Shown one piece after another: positions 1 through 9,016 of a stretch of DNA of 40,250 bases (its first letter is position 1; every line of letters starts with the position of its first letter). The translations under genes and the position numbers were made by a program. Source of the DNA: JAXHTH01 sp034211115 (GTDB taxonomy: Bacteria > Planctomycetota > Phycisphaerae > Phycisphaerales > SM1A02); the NCBI GenBank assembly GCA_034211115.1, contig JAXHTH010000333.1:1-40250 (forward strand), in the 5' to 3' direction. A model generated the notes under the pieces. That model saw only the letters and a program-made list of their open reading frames with translations, was not told the origin of the DNA and ran no database searches.

Positions 1-126
1 TTTTGCTTGTATAGCTTTCCTCTGTTTCTATCACCTTGATTCCTGCTAGCTCACATTTATAAGTAATTTGCTTGACTAATTTATCATGTGGTATTTGGGT
101 AAAATTTTGGTTGTTTTTTTTTTTTT
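1..126 (-). mobile_element. IS200/IS605-type TnpB (OrfB) fragment, partial
   Basis: Read on the minus strand, this AT-rich stretch (about one third GC by eye, in a strongly GC-rich window) stays open in one frame from the poly-A run to the window edge. It translates to about 38 residues that include NNQNFTQIPHDKL, then TYKCELAGIKV and ETEESYTSK. This pattern is the one I recall from the segment just before the terminal zinc-ribbon/RuvC-III part of one IS605 OrfB (TnpB) subgroup, RNA-guided nucleases carried by IS200/IS605 elements. The fragment has neither the N-terminal part nor the final catalytic Asp. The run of 13 T at 114-126 may be the native Lys-rich codons before NNQNF. Codon use is AT-rich and unlike every other gene here. 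The element would continue left of position 1. The family call rests on memory of the motif and no search was run. Confidence 0.7.
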
Positions 127-962
127 CGCCGCACGGGCAAAGGCGGCAGCGCGCCACGGGCCCCGCCGCCACCGCCGCCTCTGACCCTTCCGTCTCCGGC
201 GCCTCGATCACCCACGGCACCGGGCGTCTGGCTGCTGCCTTTGGCCTTCGCCGGCGATTCATCGGGCACGATCAACGGGGTGACGATCGTCGGCTGGTCG
301 TCGCTCGTCTGCTCGTCCGCCTCGCGAGACGTCTTGCTCGTGAGGTCGTTCCAGTGCGCTTCGTCCTCCGCCGTGTCGATGCTGTCGTCCGATCGTTCGA
401 GATAGAGACTGCCGTCGAGACGGGTCGCAAGGCCGTCTGAACCGGCTCGTTTGGCATCTTCGGGCGGCGCGATGCGACTCTCTGCTTGCGGAGTCGCCGG
501 CACGGCAGCGCCGAACTCCGTGCTTCGCGATTGGCTGAGATCGTCCTGCTGGTCCAATGCCTTGGCGTCCTTTGCGCGCTCGCTCTGGCCGATGGCGAAC
601 TGCTCATCATCGCGCGAGGCGGAGGGATTCATGGTCAGGAAGAGGGCGAAGACGACACACGCGGCGGCGGCGACGGCCACGCCCCCCCACACCCGGCGGA
701 TCGTGAAGATCACCGGCCCCTCGCGCCGCGGGCCGGCGGCGATCGCCTCCCGCTGCCCTTCCGTCAGGCCCGGCGCGGGCTCGGCCTTCAGCTCCGTATC
801 GAGCATCTGCGTCGTGCGGCGGATGGCCTCGATCTCATCGCGCAGGGACGGATCGTGCTCCATCTGCGCTTCGATCGCGGCCGCTTCCGTTTCATCCAGC
901 TCACCGAGGACATAGGCGGTGAGCCGTGCTTCGTTCTCGAATTGATCGTGGGTGCCGTTCAT
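84..962 (-). pseudogene. Putative anti-sigma / VWA-type membrane protein, 3' end lost
   Basis: The reading frame opens with ATG at 962, five bases after the stop of the ECF sigma gene, so the two form an operon. The first 60 residues (LTAYVLGELDETEAAAIE onward) resemble the N-terminal anti-sigma-like region of planctomycete proteins that carry a von Willebrand A (YfbK-like) domain. One transmembrane helix lies at about residues 86-104 (GGVAVAAAACVVFALFL), followed by an acidic Ser/Thr-rich linker and a Gly-rich stretch. In that family a VWA domain usually follows the Gly-rich stretch. Here the frame runs at about position 127 into the poly-A tract and the AT-rich fragment and stops at 84, so roughly the last 14 codons are foreign. 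Whether the gene is broken in the organism or only in the assembly is unclear. The anti-sigma role is inferred from gene order; no HxxxCxxC zinc motif is present. Confidence 0.7.
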
Positions 963-967
963 GGCTG

Positions 968-1525
968 TCACCTCGTCGTGCTCTGACCCGGAGAGTCGGT
1001 CATCGTCGCGGCGCTGTTTCCGGGGGCGGGGGCCGGGGCGGTGAGCTTCTCGCGGATGGTCTTGATCGCCGTGTGCAGGAGGACGCCGACGTTGTTGGCC
1101 GTCGTGTCCATGACCTCGGCGATCTCGCGGTAGCTGAGCCCGCCCTGGAACTTGAGACGGACCGCCTCCTGCTGGCGCTGGGGCAGGTCCGCCACCAGCG
1201 CCACCATGCTGCGGGCCGTCTCCTCGTGCCTGTCTTCGGCCGGCGCTGTCGACTCGAGTCTTCCGTCGCTGAGCGTCGTCATCCGATGCTCCTTCCTGCG
1301 GACATCCAGCGCCCGGTTGCGGCAGACGGTGTAGAGCCACCTGGCGAGATAGCCGTCGACCGCGGCCCGATCGGCCTGCCAGAGCTTCAGGAACGTGTCC
1401 TGCACCACGTCGCGCGCCCGATCGACGTCGCCCAGGAGGCGGGTGGCGTAGATCGTCAAGGGGCCCTCGTACTGCTGAAGGGCCGATTCAATCCACTGGC
1501 GGTCGACGGATCGGTGCTCGTTCAC
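968..1525 (-). CDS. ECF-type RNA polymerase sigma factor
   Basis: A 185-residue sigma-70 family factor of the extracytoplasmic-function type. Region 2 is at about residues 20-85 (ARDVVQDTFLKLW, then the ARWLYTVCRNRALDVRRKE helix). Region 4 is at about residues 105-160 (LPQRQQEAVRLKFQGGLSYREIA followed by the recognition helix and IKTIREKL). Regions 1.1 and 3 are absent, as expected for ECF factors. The start is GTG at 1525, preceded by GAGGGAG. It would direct RNA polymerase to stress or envelope promoters. The gene directly downstream on the same strand encodes a membrane protein with an anti-sigma-like N-terminus, the usual arrangement for a sigma/regulator pair. The residues after about 165 are a low-complexity tail. 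Confidence 0.93.
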   Translation of the reverse strand: MNEHRSVDRQWIESALQQYEGPLTIYATRLLGDVDRARDVVQDTFLKLWQADRAAVDGYLARWLYTVCRNRALDVRRKEHRMTTLSDGRLESTAPAEDRHEETARSMVALVADLPQRQQEAVRLKFQGGLSYREIAEVMDTTANNVGVLLHTAIKTIREKLTAPAPAPGNSAATMTDSPGQSTTR

Positions 1526-1720
1526 GGGCTCCCTCGGCCTGGCTCGGTCGCGGCGGGCCGAAACCGGTTGCTGCTCCGGAAGGTCAGACGAACGAAAGGA
1601 CGAGGTATTAGGGAGTGGGTGGAAAAGAGTGAGATGAGGGGAGGATAACTCGTCCGGGGGCGGGGGTGACCCGGGTCTTCCTCGCGGACTCGTCAGACCC
1701 GGCTTCCGGGAGGCGCGTGA
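1526..1720. other. Intergenic region upstream of the ECF sigma gene
   Basis: This stretch should hold the promoter of the minus-strand sigma operon. I do not see a convincing -35/-10 pair. Its distal part contains copy 1 of the dispersed repeat (1662-1710). Confidence 0.4.
1662..1710 (+). repeat. Dispersed intergenic repeat, copy 1
   Basis: About 49 bases containing GACCCGGGTCTTCCTCG, then ACTCGTCAGACCCGG and CTTCCGGG. Copy 2 at 3863-3911 is the same except for three bases in the middle, and a diverged inverted copy lies at 3935-3994. The two halves (GGGTCTTCCTCG and ACTCGTCAGACCCGG) are not complementary to each other, so this copy alone does not fold into one long hairpin. Confidence 0.8.
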
Positions 1721-1745
1721 AAAGGGGCCCGCGTGAGGCGGGCCC
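1721..1745 (-). terminator. Intrinsic terminator of the HtrA gene
   Basis: A perfect 8-bp stem (GGGCCCGC at 1725-1732, GCGGGCCC at 1738-1745) with a 5-base loop. Read on the minus strand the stem is followed by CTTTTC, a short U tract. It lies 42 bases beyond the protease stop codon and separates that gene from the sigma operon. Confidence 0.75.
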
Positions 1746-1787
1746 GGGTCGGTCGGTTAGCGGGGTTCGGAGCGGCGCAGATCCTGC

Positions 1788-3275
<1,488 letters not shown>

Positions 3276-3331
3276 GGAGCAACTCCTTTCGCTTTGCTGC
3301 GTGGATCGGCGTGAATCGGTTCGTCAGGTGC

Positions 3332-3637
3332 TCAGGCGGCTCGCCCCCGCAGCCGCTCTGGGAGCGCACCGGGGGACTCGGCGGACCGCTTCGGCCCCGG
3401 CTCGGCCGCCGCCTTCGTGTCCCGGTTGTACAGCGCATCCAGCGTGCGGGTTCGGCCGCGCGGGGCATACTCCTGCACGATCATGCCGACGGTGGCGATG
3501 ACCATCGTCGCGCCGAGGGCGGCGATGACGAGCCCGCCGGCGAGATCGCCGTCGGGCATCGCCGCCACGAACGCTCCCAGCGCGAGCAGGAGCAACGAAC
3601 TCAACATCGTCAACGTATACAGGAGCACTGCGGTCAT
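3332..3637 (-). CDS. Small two-helix membrane protein, unknown function
   Basis: A 101-residue protein with two predicted transmembrane helices, at about residues 3-27 (VLLYTLTMLSSLLLLALGAF) and 34-55 (GGLVIAALGATMVIATVGMIV), followed by a charged cytoplasmic tail. I chose the ATG at 3637 over the in-frame ATG at 3652 because GGAGGA sits seven bases before it, within the longer version's own coding sequence. No family is recognised. Its position 56 bases upstream of the HtrA-type protease on the same strand suggests a shared transcript and perhaps an envelope-stress role, but that is inference only. Confidence 0.6.
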   Translation of the reverse strand: MTAVLLYTLTMLSSLLLLALGAFVAAMPDGDLAGGLVIAALGATMVIATVGMIVQEYAPRGRTRTLDALYNRDTKAAAEPGPKRSAESPGALPERLRGRAA

Positions 3638-3862
3638 CTCGGAATCCTCCATCCTGGATGCAGGCGTCCGAAATGCGGGCTGGTGCGTGCCGGTGAGGGG
3701 GCATGCCCGGGATTCGGATCGCGCAAAGAGCGCGCCGGGGCGACCAGCCCTTCGGCCGGCTTCGGCGCCTGATCCGGGATGGTCGGTCTCTGTCCATGAT
3801 GCGCACGGGCACGCTAGCGGCTGTCAGGGTGACAGGTACCGGGCCGACGCCGAGTGTGGGCG

Positions 3863-3911
3863 GGGGGTGACCCGGGTCTTCCTCGAAGACTCGTCAGACC
3901 CGGCTTCCGGG
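3863..3911 (+). repeat. Dispersed intergenic repeat, copy 2
   Basis: Matches copy 1 (1662-1710) over about 49 bases, differing at three bases in the centre (CTCGAAGAC versus CTCGCGGAC). It lies 23 bases before inverted copy 3. Confidence 0.8.
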
Positions 3912-3934
3912 CAGTGTCAGGTGAATCGCCCCGT

Positions 3935-3994
3935 CGGAAGCCGGATCTGACGAGCGAGGCCCCGTCAGGGGCCGAGCGAGGAAGATCCGGGTCA
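3935..3994 (-). repeat. Dispersed intergenic repeat, copy 3 (inverted, expanded)
   Basis: Contains CGGAAGCCGGATCTGACGAG and, further on, CGAGGAAGATCCGGGTCA, which are the reverse complement of the two halves of copies 1 and 2 with a few substitutions. Between them is a perfect hairpin (GGCCCC, GTCA, GGGGCC at 3958-3973) that the other two copies lack. With copy 2 it can form a long imperfect stem. Confidence 0.75.
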
Positions 3995-4009
3995 GTACAA
4001 TCGCCACAC

Positions 4010-4498
4010 ATGGCCCGTTCTGAGAGTGGTCCGACGGCGCTGCCCTGCCCCAACTGCGGATACGACCTCCGCGGCAACCTGTCGGCGGACCAGGAGCAGC
4101 AGGTCACCTGTCCCGAATGCGGCGACGCACACGATCTGCGATCACTCTGGCAGAAACAGAACAAGCCCAGGCTCGACACGATTTGGTGGTGCGCCTTGGT
4201 CGTCTTCTCGCCGGGCTTCTGGGCTCCACTATCGACGCTTCTGCTCGCAGCCTGCTTCGGGGATGCTAAGTGGGCCCAGTTGCTGTTCTTTTGGGCTTTC
4301 GGTGTAATGGTAGTCTTCTCACCGATCGTGTTTCTCTGGCTCGGCTGGAAGGCTGCCGGCAAACGTCAGTCCGCCGGGAACCGAATCCTGACCAGCGTCT
4401 TCATCGCACTCGGTCTGGCCGCTGCAAACTTCCTTGTCGGAATCGGCCTCCTGTTTCTGTTTTTTCCGTTGGTGGATCTGCTTCATCCGTTGGTGTAG
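4010..4498 (+). CDS. Zinc-ribbon membrane protein, unknown function
   Basis: A 162-residue protein that starts with a four-cysteine zinc ribbon (CPNCGYDLRG at about residues 12-21, CPECGDAHDL at about 33-42). Three hydrophobic segments follow, at about 62-82, 87-107 and 127-155. The CPNCGYDLRG form of the ribbon is, as far as I know, common at the N-terminus of small uncharacterised planctomycete membrane proteins. I chose ATG at 4010 because translation further upstream would run through the repeat. There is no clear ribosome binding site before it. Function is unknown; the ribbon probably binds zinc in the cytoplasm. ffh follows on the same strand after 74 bases. Confidence 0.75.
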   Translation: MARSESGPTALPCPNCGYDLRGNLSADQEQQVTCPECGDAHDLRSLWQKQNKPRLDTIWWCALVVFSPGFWAPLSTLLLAACFGDAKWAQLLFFWAFGVMVVFSPIVFLWLGWKAAGKRQSAGNRILTSVFIALGLAAANFLVGIGLLFLFFPLVDLLHPLV

Positions 4499-4510
4499 CT
4501 GTGATACAAT
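4482..4510 (+). promoter_or_regulatory. Candidate extended -10 promoter for ffh
   Basis: TGATACAAT at 4502-4510 is an extended -10 (TG, one base, TACAAT). A weak -35 (TTCATC, 4482-4487) lies 17 bases upstream. The -35 overlaps the end of the zinc-ribbon gene, and the ffh start is 62 bases downstream. Supported by motif match only. Confidence 0.4.
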
Positions 4511-4572
4511 CCCCCCGCTGCGGTCACAGCGCCTGACCTTAGGCCCCCGGCCTCAGGAGGCGAAGGTCACCC

Positions 4573-6063
4573 ATGTTCGAGACACTTTCCGAGCGGTTCA
4601 ACAACATCTTCCGAAACCTCTCCGGCCGAGGACGGCTGAGTGAGGAGAACGTGCGCGAGGCGATGGGCGAGGTGCGCACAGCCCTGCTCGAGGCGGACGT
4701 GCATCTCGACGTCGTGAAGACGTTCTGCGATGAGGTCGTCGCCGACGCGGTGGGCAGGGAGGTCACCAGGAGCCTCAAGCCCGGGCAGGAGATGATCGGC
4801 ATCGTCAACGATCGGCTCGTGAAGCTGATGGGGCCGGTCGACGCGTCGGTGATGATGGTCGAGCCCCCGCCGACGATCATCATGATGTGCGGCCTGCAGG
4901 GCTCGGGGAAGACGACGACCTGCGGCAAGCTCGCCGCGTATCTCAAGGCGAGGGGGAAGCACGTGATGATCGCCGCGGCGGACCTCCAGCGCCCCGCCGC
5001 GGTCGAGCAGTTGCGCGTCGTCACCGACCAGGTCGCCGCGGAATCGCGCGGCAACGCCGCGGTGACGTTCTACGCCGAGCCGGACAAGTGCGCCGAGTAC
5101 GGCAAGGCGGTGGGCGTGGCGGTCGGCGTCTGCCAGCGCGCGCTGAAGGCGGCGCGCCAGGCGAAGGCCGACGCCCTGATCCTCGACACCGCCGGCCGCC
5201 TGCACGTCAACGACGAGCTCATGGGCGAACTGGAGGGCGTCAACCGCGCGATCAAGCCGCATCAGATCTACCTCGTCGTCGACGCCATGATCGGGCAGGA
5301 CGCGGTGAACAGCGCCAAGGCGTTCCACGAGCGCCTCGCCATCGACGGCGTGATCCTCACCAAGTTCGATTCCGACACCCGCGGCGGGGCGGCGCTGTCC
5401 GTCAAGGAAGTCACCGGCGCGCCGATCAAGTTCATCGGTGTGGGCGAGAAGTTCGACGCGCTGGAGGAGTTTCATCCCGAGCGCATGGCCGGGCGCATCC
5501 TCGGCATGGGCGATGTCGTCTCCCTCGTGGAGAAGGCCAGGGACGAGGTCAGCGAGGAGGATGCCCAGCAGCTCGCGGACAGGATGGCCGAGGGCAAGCT
5601 GACCATGGATGACTTCCTCAAGCAGTTGCGGTCGATCCGACGGATGGGGCCGATGAAACAACTGCTGGGGATGCTCCCCGGGGTCGGGGCGGCCCTGAAG
5701 AACGTCGAGGTCGATGACAACCAGCTCGATCGGCTCGAGGGGATCGTCCATTCGATGACGCCCGCCGAACGCGAGGACATCAAGGTTCTGAACAAGTCGC
5801 GCATCAAGCGCGTGAGCAAGGGCTCGGGCACGAGCCCCGCCGAGGTGGGCAAGCTCACGAAGCAGTTCGACATGATCCAGAAGATGACCAGGCAGATGTC
5901 CGGCACGGGCGCGATGGGGAAGATGAAGGCGATGCGCGAGCTCAGCAAGTCCGGCAGCGACATGATGCCGGGCCTGAAGGGCATGCCCTCCCTCGGCGGC
6001 CGCGGCTCGACGAAGACCCGCAGCCGCAAGAGCGGGTTCAAGCAACGCAAACGACGGAAATGA
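4573..6063 (+). CDS. ffh: Signal recognition particle protein Ffh
   Basis: A 496-residue SRP54-family GTPase. It binds signal sequences of nascent membrane and exported proteins together with SRP RNA and docks at FtsY. The N domain is at about residues 1-90. The G domain is at about 95-300, with G1 GLQGSGKTTT (107-116), the AADLQRPAA insertion motif, G3 DTAGRL (205-210) and G4 TKFD (263-266), followed by DTRGGAALS. The M domain is at about 325-480, with many methionines in QMSGTGAMGKMKAMREL and the basic SRP-RNA-binding part RSIRRMGPMKQLLGMLPG. The C-terminus is strongly basic. The start is supported by AGGAGG 13 bases upstream. Length is slightly above the usual 450 residues. No SRP RNA gene was seen nearby. 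Confidence 0.98.
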   Translation: MFETLSERFNNIFRNLSGRGRLSEENVREAMGEVRTALLEADVHLDVVKTFCDEVVADAVGREVTRSLKPGQEMIGIVNDRLVKLMGPVDASVMMVEPPPTIIMMCGLQGSGKTTTCGKLAAYLKARGKHVMIAAADLQRPAAVEQLRVVTDQVAAESRGNAAVTFYAEPDKCAEYGKAVGVAVGVCQRALKAARQAKADALILDTAGRLHVNDELMGELEGVNRAIKPHQIYLVVDAMIGQDAVNSAKAFHERLAIDGVILTKFDSDTRGGAALSVKEVTGAPIKFIGVGEKFDALEEFHPERMAGRILGMGDVVSLVEKARDEVSEEDAQQLADRMAEGKLTMDDFLKQLRSIRRMGPMKQLLGMLPGVGAALKNVEVDDNQLDRLEGIVHSMTPAEREDIKVLNKSRIKRVSKGSGTSPAEVGKLTKQFDMIQKMTRQMSGTGAMGKMKAMRELSKSGSDMMPGLKGMPSLGGRGSTKTRSRKSGFKQRKRRK

Positions 6064-6078
6064 CCGGGCCCATTGCCG

Positions 6079-6157
6079 CTGTAAGGCCGCCGATGGCATC
6101 GGCGGGGAACGCCCCCGATTCGCGGGAAGACCGCGGATACCATCCGCGGCTTTACAG
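6079..6157. repeat. Branched palindromic element between convergent genes
   Basis: An outer stem (CTGTAAGGCCGC at 6079-6090 pairing with GCGGCTTTACAG at 6146-6157, one G-T mismatch) encloses two perfect 8-bp hairpins: CCGCCGAT/ATCGGCGG at 6087-6105 and CCGCGGAT/ATCCGCGG at 6131-6149, each with a 3-base loop. The outer stem partly competes with the inner ones. It lies 16 bases after the ffh stop and 44 bases from the end of the convergent permease gene. It could act as a bidirectional terminator or be a REP-like mobile palindrome. There is no strong T tract. Confidence 0.7.
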
Positions 6158-6200
6158 TGTTGGTTGGTGATGGTTCGGCGGGTACGCGATCGCCGCCTGC

Positions 6201-7757
6201 TCAGTCCCGCTCGATCGGCAGCGGGTCCTCGATCTCCCCTTTCGTCCACGCGCGGATCTTGGGGAGGAGGACCTCCATGAACAGGATCTTGCCGCAGGCG
6301 GCGACGGGGATGGCCAGCAGCATGCCGTACACGCCCAGCACCGATCCCCCCGCGAGGACGACCACCACGATGGTCACCGGGTCGAGCTTCGTCGCCTTCC
6401 CCGCGATGACCGGGATGAGCACGTAGCCCTCGATCAACTGCACGATGGCGAACACCAGCGTGGGCCAGAGCAGCACGCCGAACCACCCGAGCCAGATCTC
6501 GCGCTCGTCGACGGGCGTGCCGACGTATTCAATGAGCAGCAGCCCGACCGCGGCGGGGATGCCGATCCCACCCAGATAGGGCACGGCGCAGAACACGCCC
6601 ACGATCAGACCGAGCGGGATCGCGTAGGGCACCCCGCAGATGAGCCATCCGATCGCGAGCATCATGCCCATGATGATGCTGATGACGATGCGGCCGCGCA
6701 CGAACCCGGCCACGACCTCATCCATCTTCTTCAGCAGATCGAGGACGCGCTCCTTGTTCTTCTTCGGCACGAGCGTTTCGCCGAAGTGGATCACATCCGG
6801 GTACCAGAGGCTGAAGAAGAAGAAGAAGAAGGGGATGAGGAAGACGATGAGGCCGAAGCCGATGAGCGAACCGATGATGCTGCCGATGGTGCGAAGTCCG
6901 CGCTGGGCGAGGGCCCAGCCGTCGTTGCCGCGCCCCTGCCGGCCGGCGGCGTCAATCTGCTGCTGGAGACGGGCCAGGTCCTCGCGCAGCGGCGCGAGGC
7001 GGTCGGCGACGCGGGCGTCGACGATCGCCTCGAGCCGACCATCGTCGGGAAGCGCCTCGGCCGGCGGCGACCCCGAGTCATCGGCAGCTTGTGCGTCTTC
7101 GGCGTCGTCGGGCGGGCCTGCCGCACCTCCCCCGCCGTCGCGGCTCGAGCCGGCGGTGCCGCCTCCCGCGTCCGCCTCGCCCGTGGCCTCGAAGAGCGGC
7201 CCGGCGGGAAGCTGATTGATGAGGCTGTCGAACTCGTCGCGCGCGCCGGCCGGCACCCAGCGCTCCAGCCGCTCGATGCGCTGGCGCATCACCCCGCCGC
7301 GTATGTCATCGATGAACTGGATGCTCTGCCCCACCACCAGCGGCAGGGAGAGGGCAAGGACGATGATGAACGCAGCGCCGACCGAGATGAGCAGTGACAG
7401 GACCGCCCCGGCCCGGCTGACCTTCGGATGACGGCTCAACCGGCGGATGAGCGGCTCGAACAGGTACGCCAGCAGCAGCGCCACAAGCAGCGGCACGGTG
7501 ACCGTGCGCAGGGCGTAGCCGGCCCAGAAGAGGGCGACCGCGGCGGCGACGACAAGCACATCGCGCACGGCCTGGATCTGCCAGATGTGAAGATGCGCCA
7601 TGGGGTGCAGGGCGTCGTGCGGCGGTGCGGCGCCGTTCTCGTCTTTCCCGGAGCCGGCCGGCGGTGTGGTCTGCGGCGATCCTCCGGAGTCGCCCTGATC
7701 GGCCGCCCGTCGAGGCCGCGACGATGCCGTCTTCTTCCGGCTGCTGCGCTTGGCCAT
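6201..7757 (-). CDS. AI-2E family (PerM-type) membrane permease
   Basis: A 518-residue polytopic inner-membrane protein. The cytoplasmic N-terminus is basic and low-complexity (about residues 1-55). Membrane segments lie at about 65-100, 113-140 and 290-318, with four or more between about 350 and 490. Family features include the C-terminal run of helices with GGIGIPAAVG, then EGYVLIPVIAGKATKLDP and GGSVLGVYGMLLAIPVAA, typical of the AI-2E/UPF0118 transporters, whose proven substrates differ between members. The region after the second hydrophobic block holds an unusually long Gly/Ala/Asp-rich insert (about 190-270). I chose ATG at 7757; the frame is open further upstream but reads as low-complexity sequence. 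It follows the Minf_1886-type gene by 73 bases on the same strand. Substrate unknown. Confidence 0.88.
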   Translation of the reverse strand: MAKRSSRKKTASSRPRRAADQGDSGGSPQTTPPAGSGKDENGAAPPHDALHPMAHLHIWQIQAVRDVLVVAAAVALFWAGYALRTVTVPLLVALLLAYLFEPLIRRLSRHPKVSRAGAVLSLLISVGAAFIIVLALSLPLVVGQSIQFIDDIRGGVMRQRIERLERWVPAGARDEFDSLINQLPAGPLFEATGEADAGGGTAGSSRDGGGGAAGPPDDAEDAQAADDSGSPPAEALPDDGRLEAIVDARVADRLAPLREDLARLQQQIDAAGRQGRGNDGWALAQRGLRTIGSIIGSLIGFGLIVFLIPFFFFFFSLWYPDVIHFGETLVPKKNKERVLDLLKKMDEVVAGFVRGRIVISIIMGMMLAIGWLICGVPYAIPLGLIVGVFCAVPYLGGIGIPAAVGLLLIEYVGTPVDEREIWLGWFGVLLWPTLVFAIVQLIEGYVLIPVIAGKATKLDPVTIVVVVLAGGSVLGVYGMLLAIPVAACGKILFMEVLLPKIRAWTKGEIEDPLPIERD

Positions 7758-7830
7758 GCGCCAGAGCGTACCTTCGCCTGCCGCGGTGGCAAGTCGGGCG
7801 GCTCGGCCGGGCCGGTCCGGACCCGTCGGC

Positions 7831-8283
7831 TCAGGATCGGGGGGCGGAGGATCTCCGCCGGGCCGGAATCGACCTGGGCACCTCCAGGTGGGCGAGCAGC
7901 TCCCCGTCCGCGAAGGCCTCATCGAAATCGAAGACCGCGCGGAAGTCCTCCATCGTGTCGGTGGAGGTCTTGCTCATGAACCCCGCCTCGATCATCGCGA
8001 AGACGATGCGACCGAAGTCGTCGGTGCGATGGATGTTGTAGTGATCCAGCACCGTCGGCGCCAACAGGCCGTAGCGCTCGATCGCAAAGTCGCGCAGGCC
8101 CAGGCAGAGCTGCTGGCCGGTCACGTGCCGATCAGGCTCCGGCAGCGCCTCCGGATCACGATGCACGCGACGGGCGGTGTAACTCAGCCCCTCGCGCACG
8201 AAGTGGAAGGCTTCCAGCGGATACGGCCCCGCTCGATCGAGGATCTTTCTCAAATCCTCCTGCTGCTGTTGCTGTGTGCTCAT
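7831..8283 (-). CDS. Minf_1886-type conserved protein, unknown function
   Basis: A 150-residue soluble protein. The segments LRKILDRAGPYPLEAFHFV, HVTGQQLCLGLRDFAIERYG and DDFGRIVFAMIEAGFMSK match the pattern I know for the Minf_1886 family, found in Planctomycetota, Verrucomicrobiota and relatives, which has no assigned function. Family members start close to the RKIL motif, so I prefer ATG at 8283. An in-frame ATG at 8340 would add 19 residues, and neither start has a good ribosome binding site. It lies between the DNA glycosylase and the AI-2E permease genes, all on the minus strand with gaps of about 70 bases. The Arg/Ser-rich last 12 residues look non-conserved. Confidence 0.8.
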   Translation of the reverse strand: MSTQQQQQEDLRKILDRAGPYPLEAFHFVREGLSYTARRVHRDPEALPEPDRHVTGQQLCLGLRDFAIERYGLLAPTVLDHYNIHRTDDFGRIVFAMIEAGFMSKTSTDTMEDFRAVFDFDEAFADGELLAHLEVPRSIPARRRSSAPRS

Positions 8284-8352
8284 TTCATCATCACTCACAA
8301 CTGCCGGATCAATGATATCGGCCTGCGGTGACGAAGGCATCCAGAATGTATT

Positions 8353-8994
8353 TTATTCCGGTCGGCGTTCGGCTCGGGAAAGATGCCGGCTGCCGCGGAC
8401 GGTGAAGCGCAGGGGTCGACGGGCCCACAGCCCGGCGTAGTCCACCCCGATTCGCGGGCTTGCCAGGATTCGACTCGCGGGCAGGGCGCGCCGCCGCACC
8501 CGCTCTATAAAGAGGCGCGGATCGGTGCGAAGATCGGCGCCGTCCAGCCTTCGATCGATGGCCAGGGCCTGCGTGAGCCGGGCCGGACCGGAGCAGAGAT
8601 CCTCCTCACATCGCGCGGCGGGGCGATGCGCCGCCATCGTCTCCCGCCCCTCGGTGGGGTGGAGCGCCCGGATGAGCACGGCGGTGCCGACATCGAGATC
8701 GCCGCATACGACGTTCAGGCAGTGGTGCATCCCGTAGGTGAAGTAGACGTAGGCGTGGCCGGCCGGGAGGTACATCGATTCGTTGCGCGGCGTTCGGCGC
8801 CCGCCGAAGGTGTGCGCGGCGCGATCCTCCGGCCCCAGGTACGCTTCGACTTCGACGATGAGGCCCGCGAGACGAATCGGCGGCGGCCCGTCGAAAACAC
8901 GCACCAGCCGCTGTCCCAGCAGCCGGCGGGCGACGGTGATCGTGTCGCCGTGAAAAGCCGTAAAACGTCCGGCGGTTGCGCCTGCGCTCACCAT
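8353..8994 (-). CDS. 3-methyladenine DNA glycosylase (AAG/MPG family)
   Basis: A 213-residue base-excision repair enzyme that removes alkylated purines. The family hallmarks are present: VEVEAYLGPEDRAAHTFGG with the catalytic Glu50 and the intercalating Tyr52 region, TPRNESMYLPAGHAYVY, then YFTYGMHHCLNVV and CSGPARLTQAL with the product-site Gly-Pro-Ala. Length equals the bacterial AAG family (about 200 residues). The ATG at 8994 is preceded by GGAGG at short spacing (GGAGGTTG). The frame is open further upstream but overlaps the amidohydrolase end. The gene follows the amidohydrolase by 22 bases, so the two are probably co-transcribed. The last 15 residues are a basic tail. Confidence 0.94.
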   Translation of the reverse strand: MVSAGATAGRFTAFHGDTITVARRLLGQRLVRVFDGPPPIRLAGLIVEVEAYLGPEDRAAHTFGGRRTPRNESMYLPAGHAYVYFTYGMHHCLNVVCGDLDVGTAVLIRALHPTEGRETMAAHRPAARCEEDLCSGPARLTQALAIDRRLDGADLRTDPRLFIERVRRRALPASRILASPRIGVDYAGLWARRPLRFTVRGSRHLSRAERRPE

Positions 8995-9016
8995 CAACCT
9001 CCGCGGCCCGACGTGT

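Larger units (their letters stand above)
3638..4009. other. Gene-free divergent region with inverted repeat copies
   Basis: About 370 bases between the minus-strand membrane-protein gene and the plus-strand zinc-ribbon gene. No supported coding frame was found. The right half holds copy 2 and the inverted copy 3 of the dispersed repeat, facing each other. A TACAAT hexamer at 3996-4001 is a weak -10 candidate for the plus-strand gene; no good -35 was seen. Confidence 0.5.

Noticed and set aside
72..440. A plus-strand frame crossing the joint at 127
   Set aside because: It is half AT-rich foreign DNA and half antisense to the anti-sigma-type gene; low-complexity product.
4567..6486. A 639-codon minus-strand frame across ffh
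   Set aside because: Antisense to the clear Ffh gene and rich in Arg/His/Leu as expected of a shadow; no recognisable motif.
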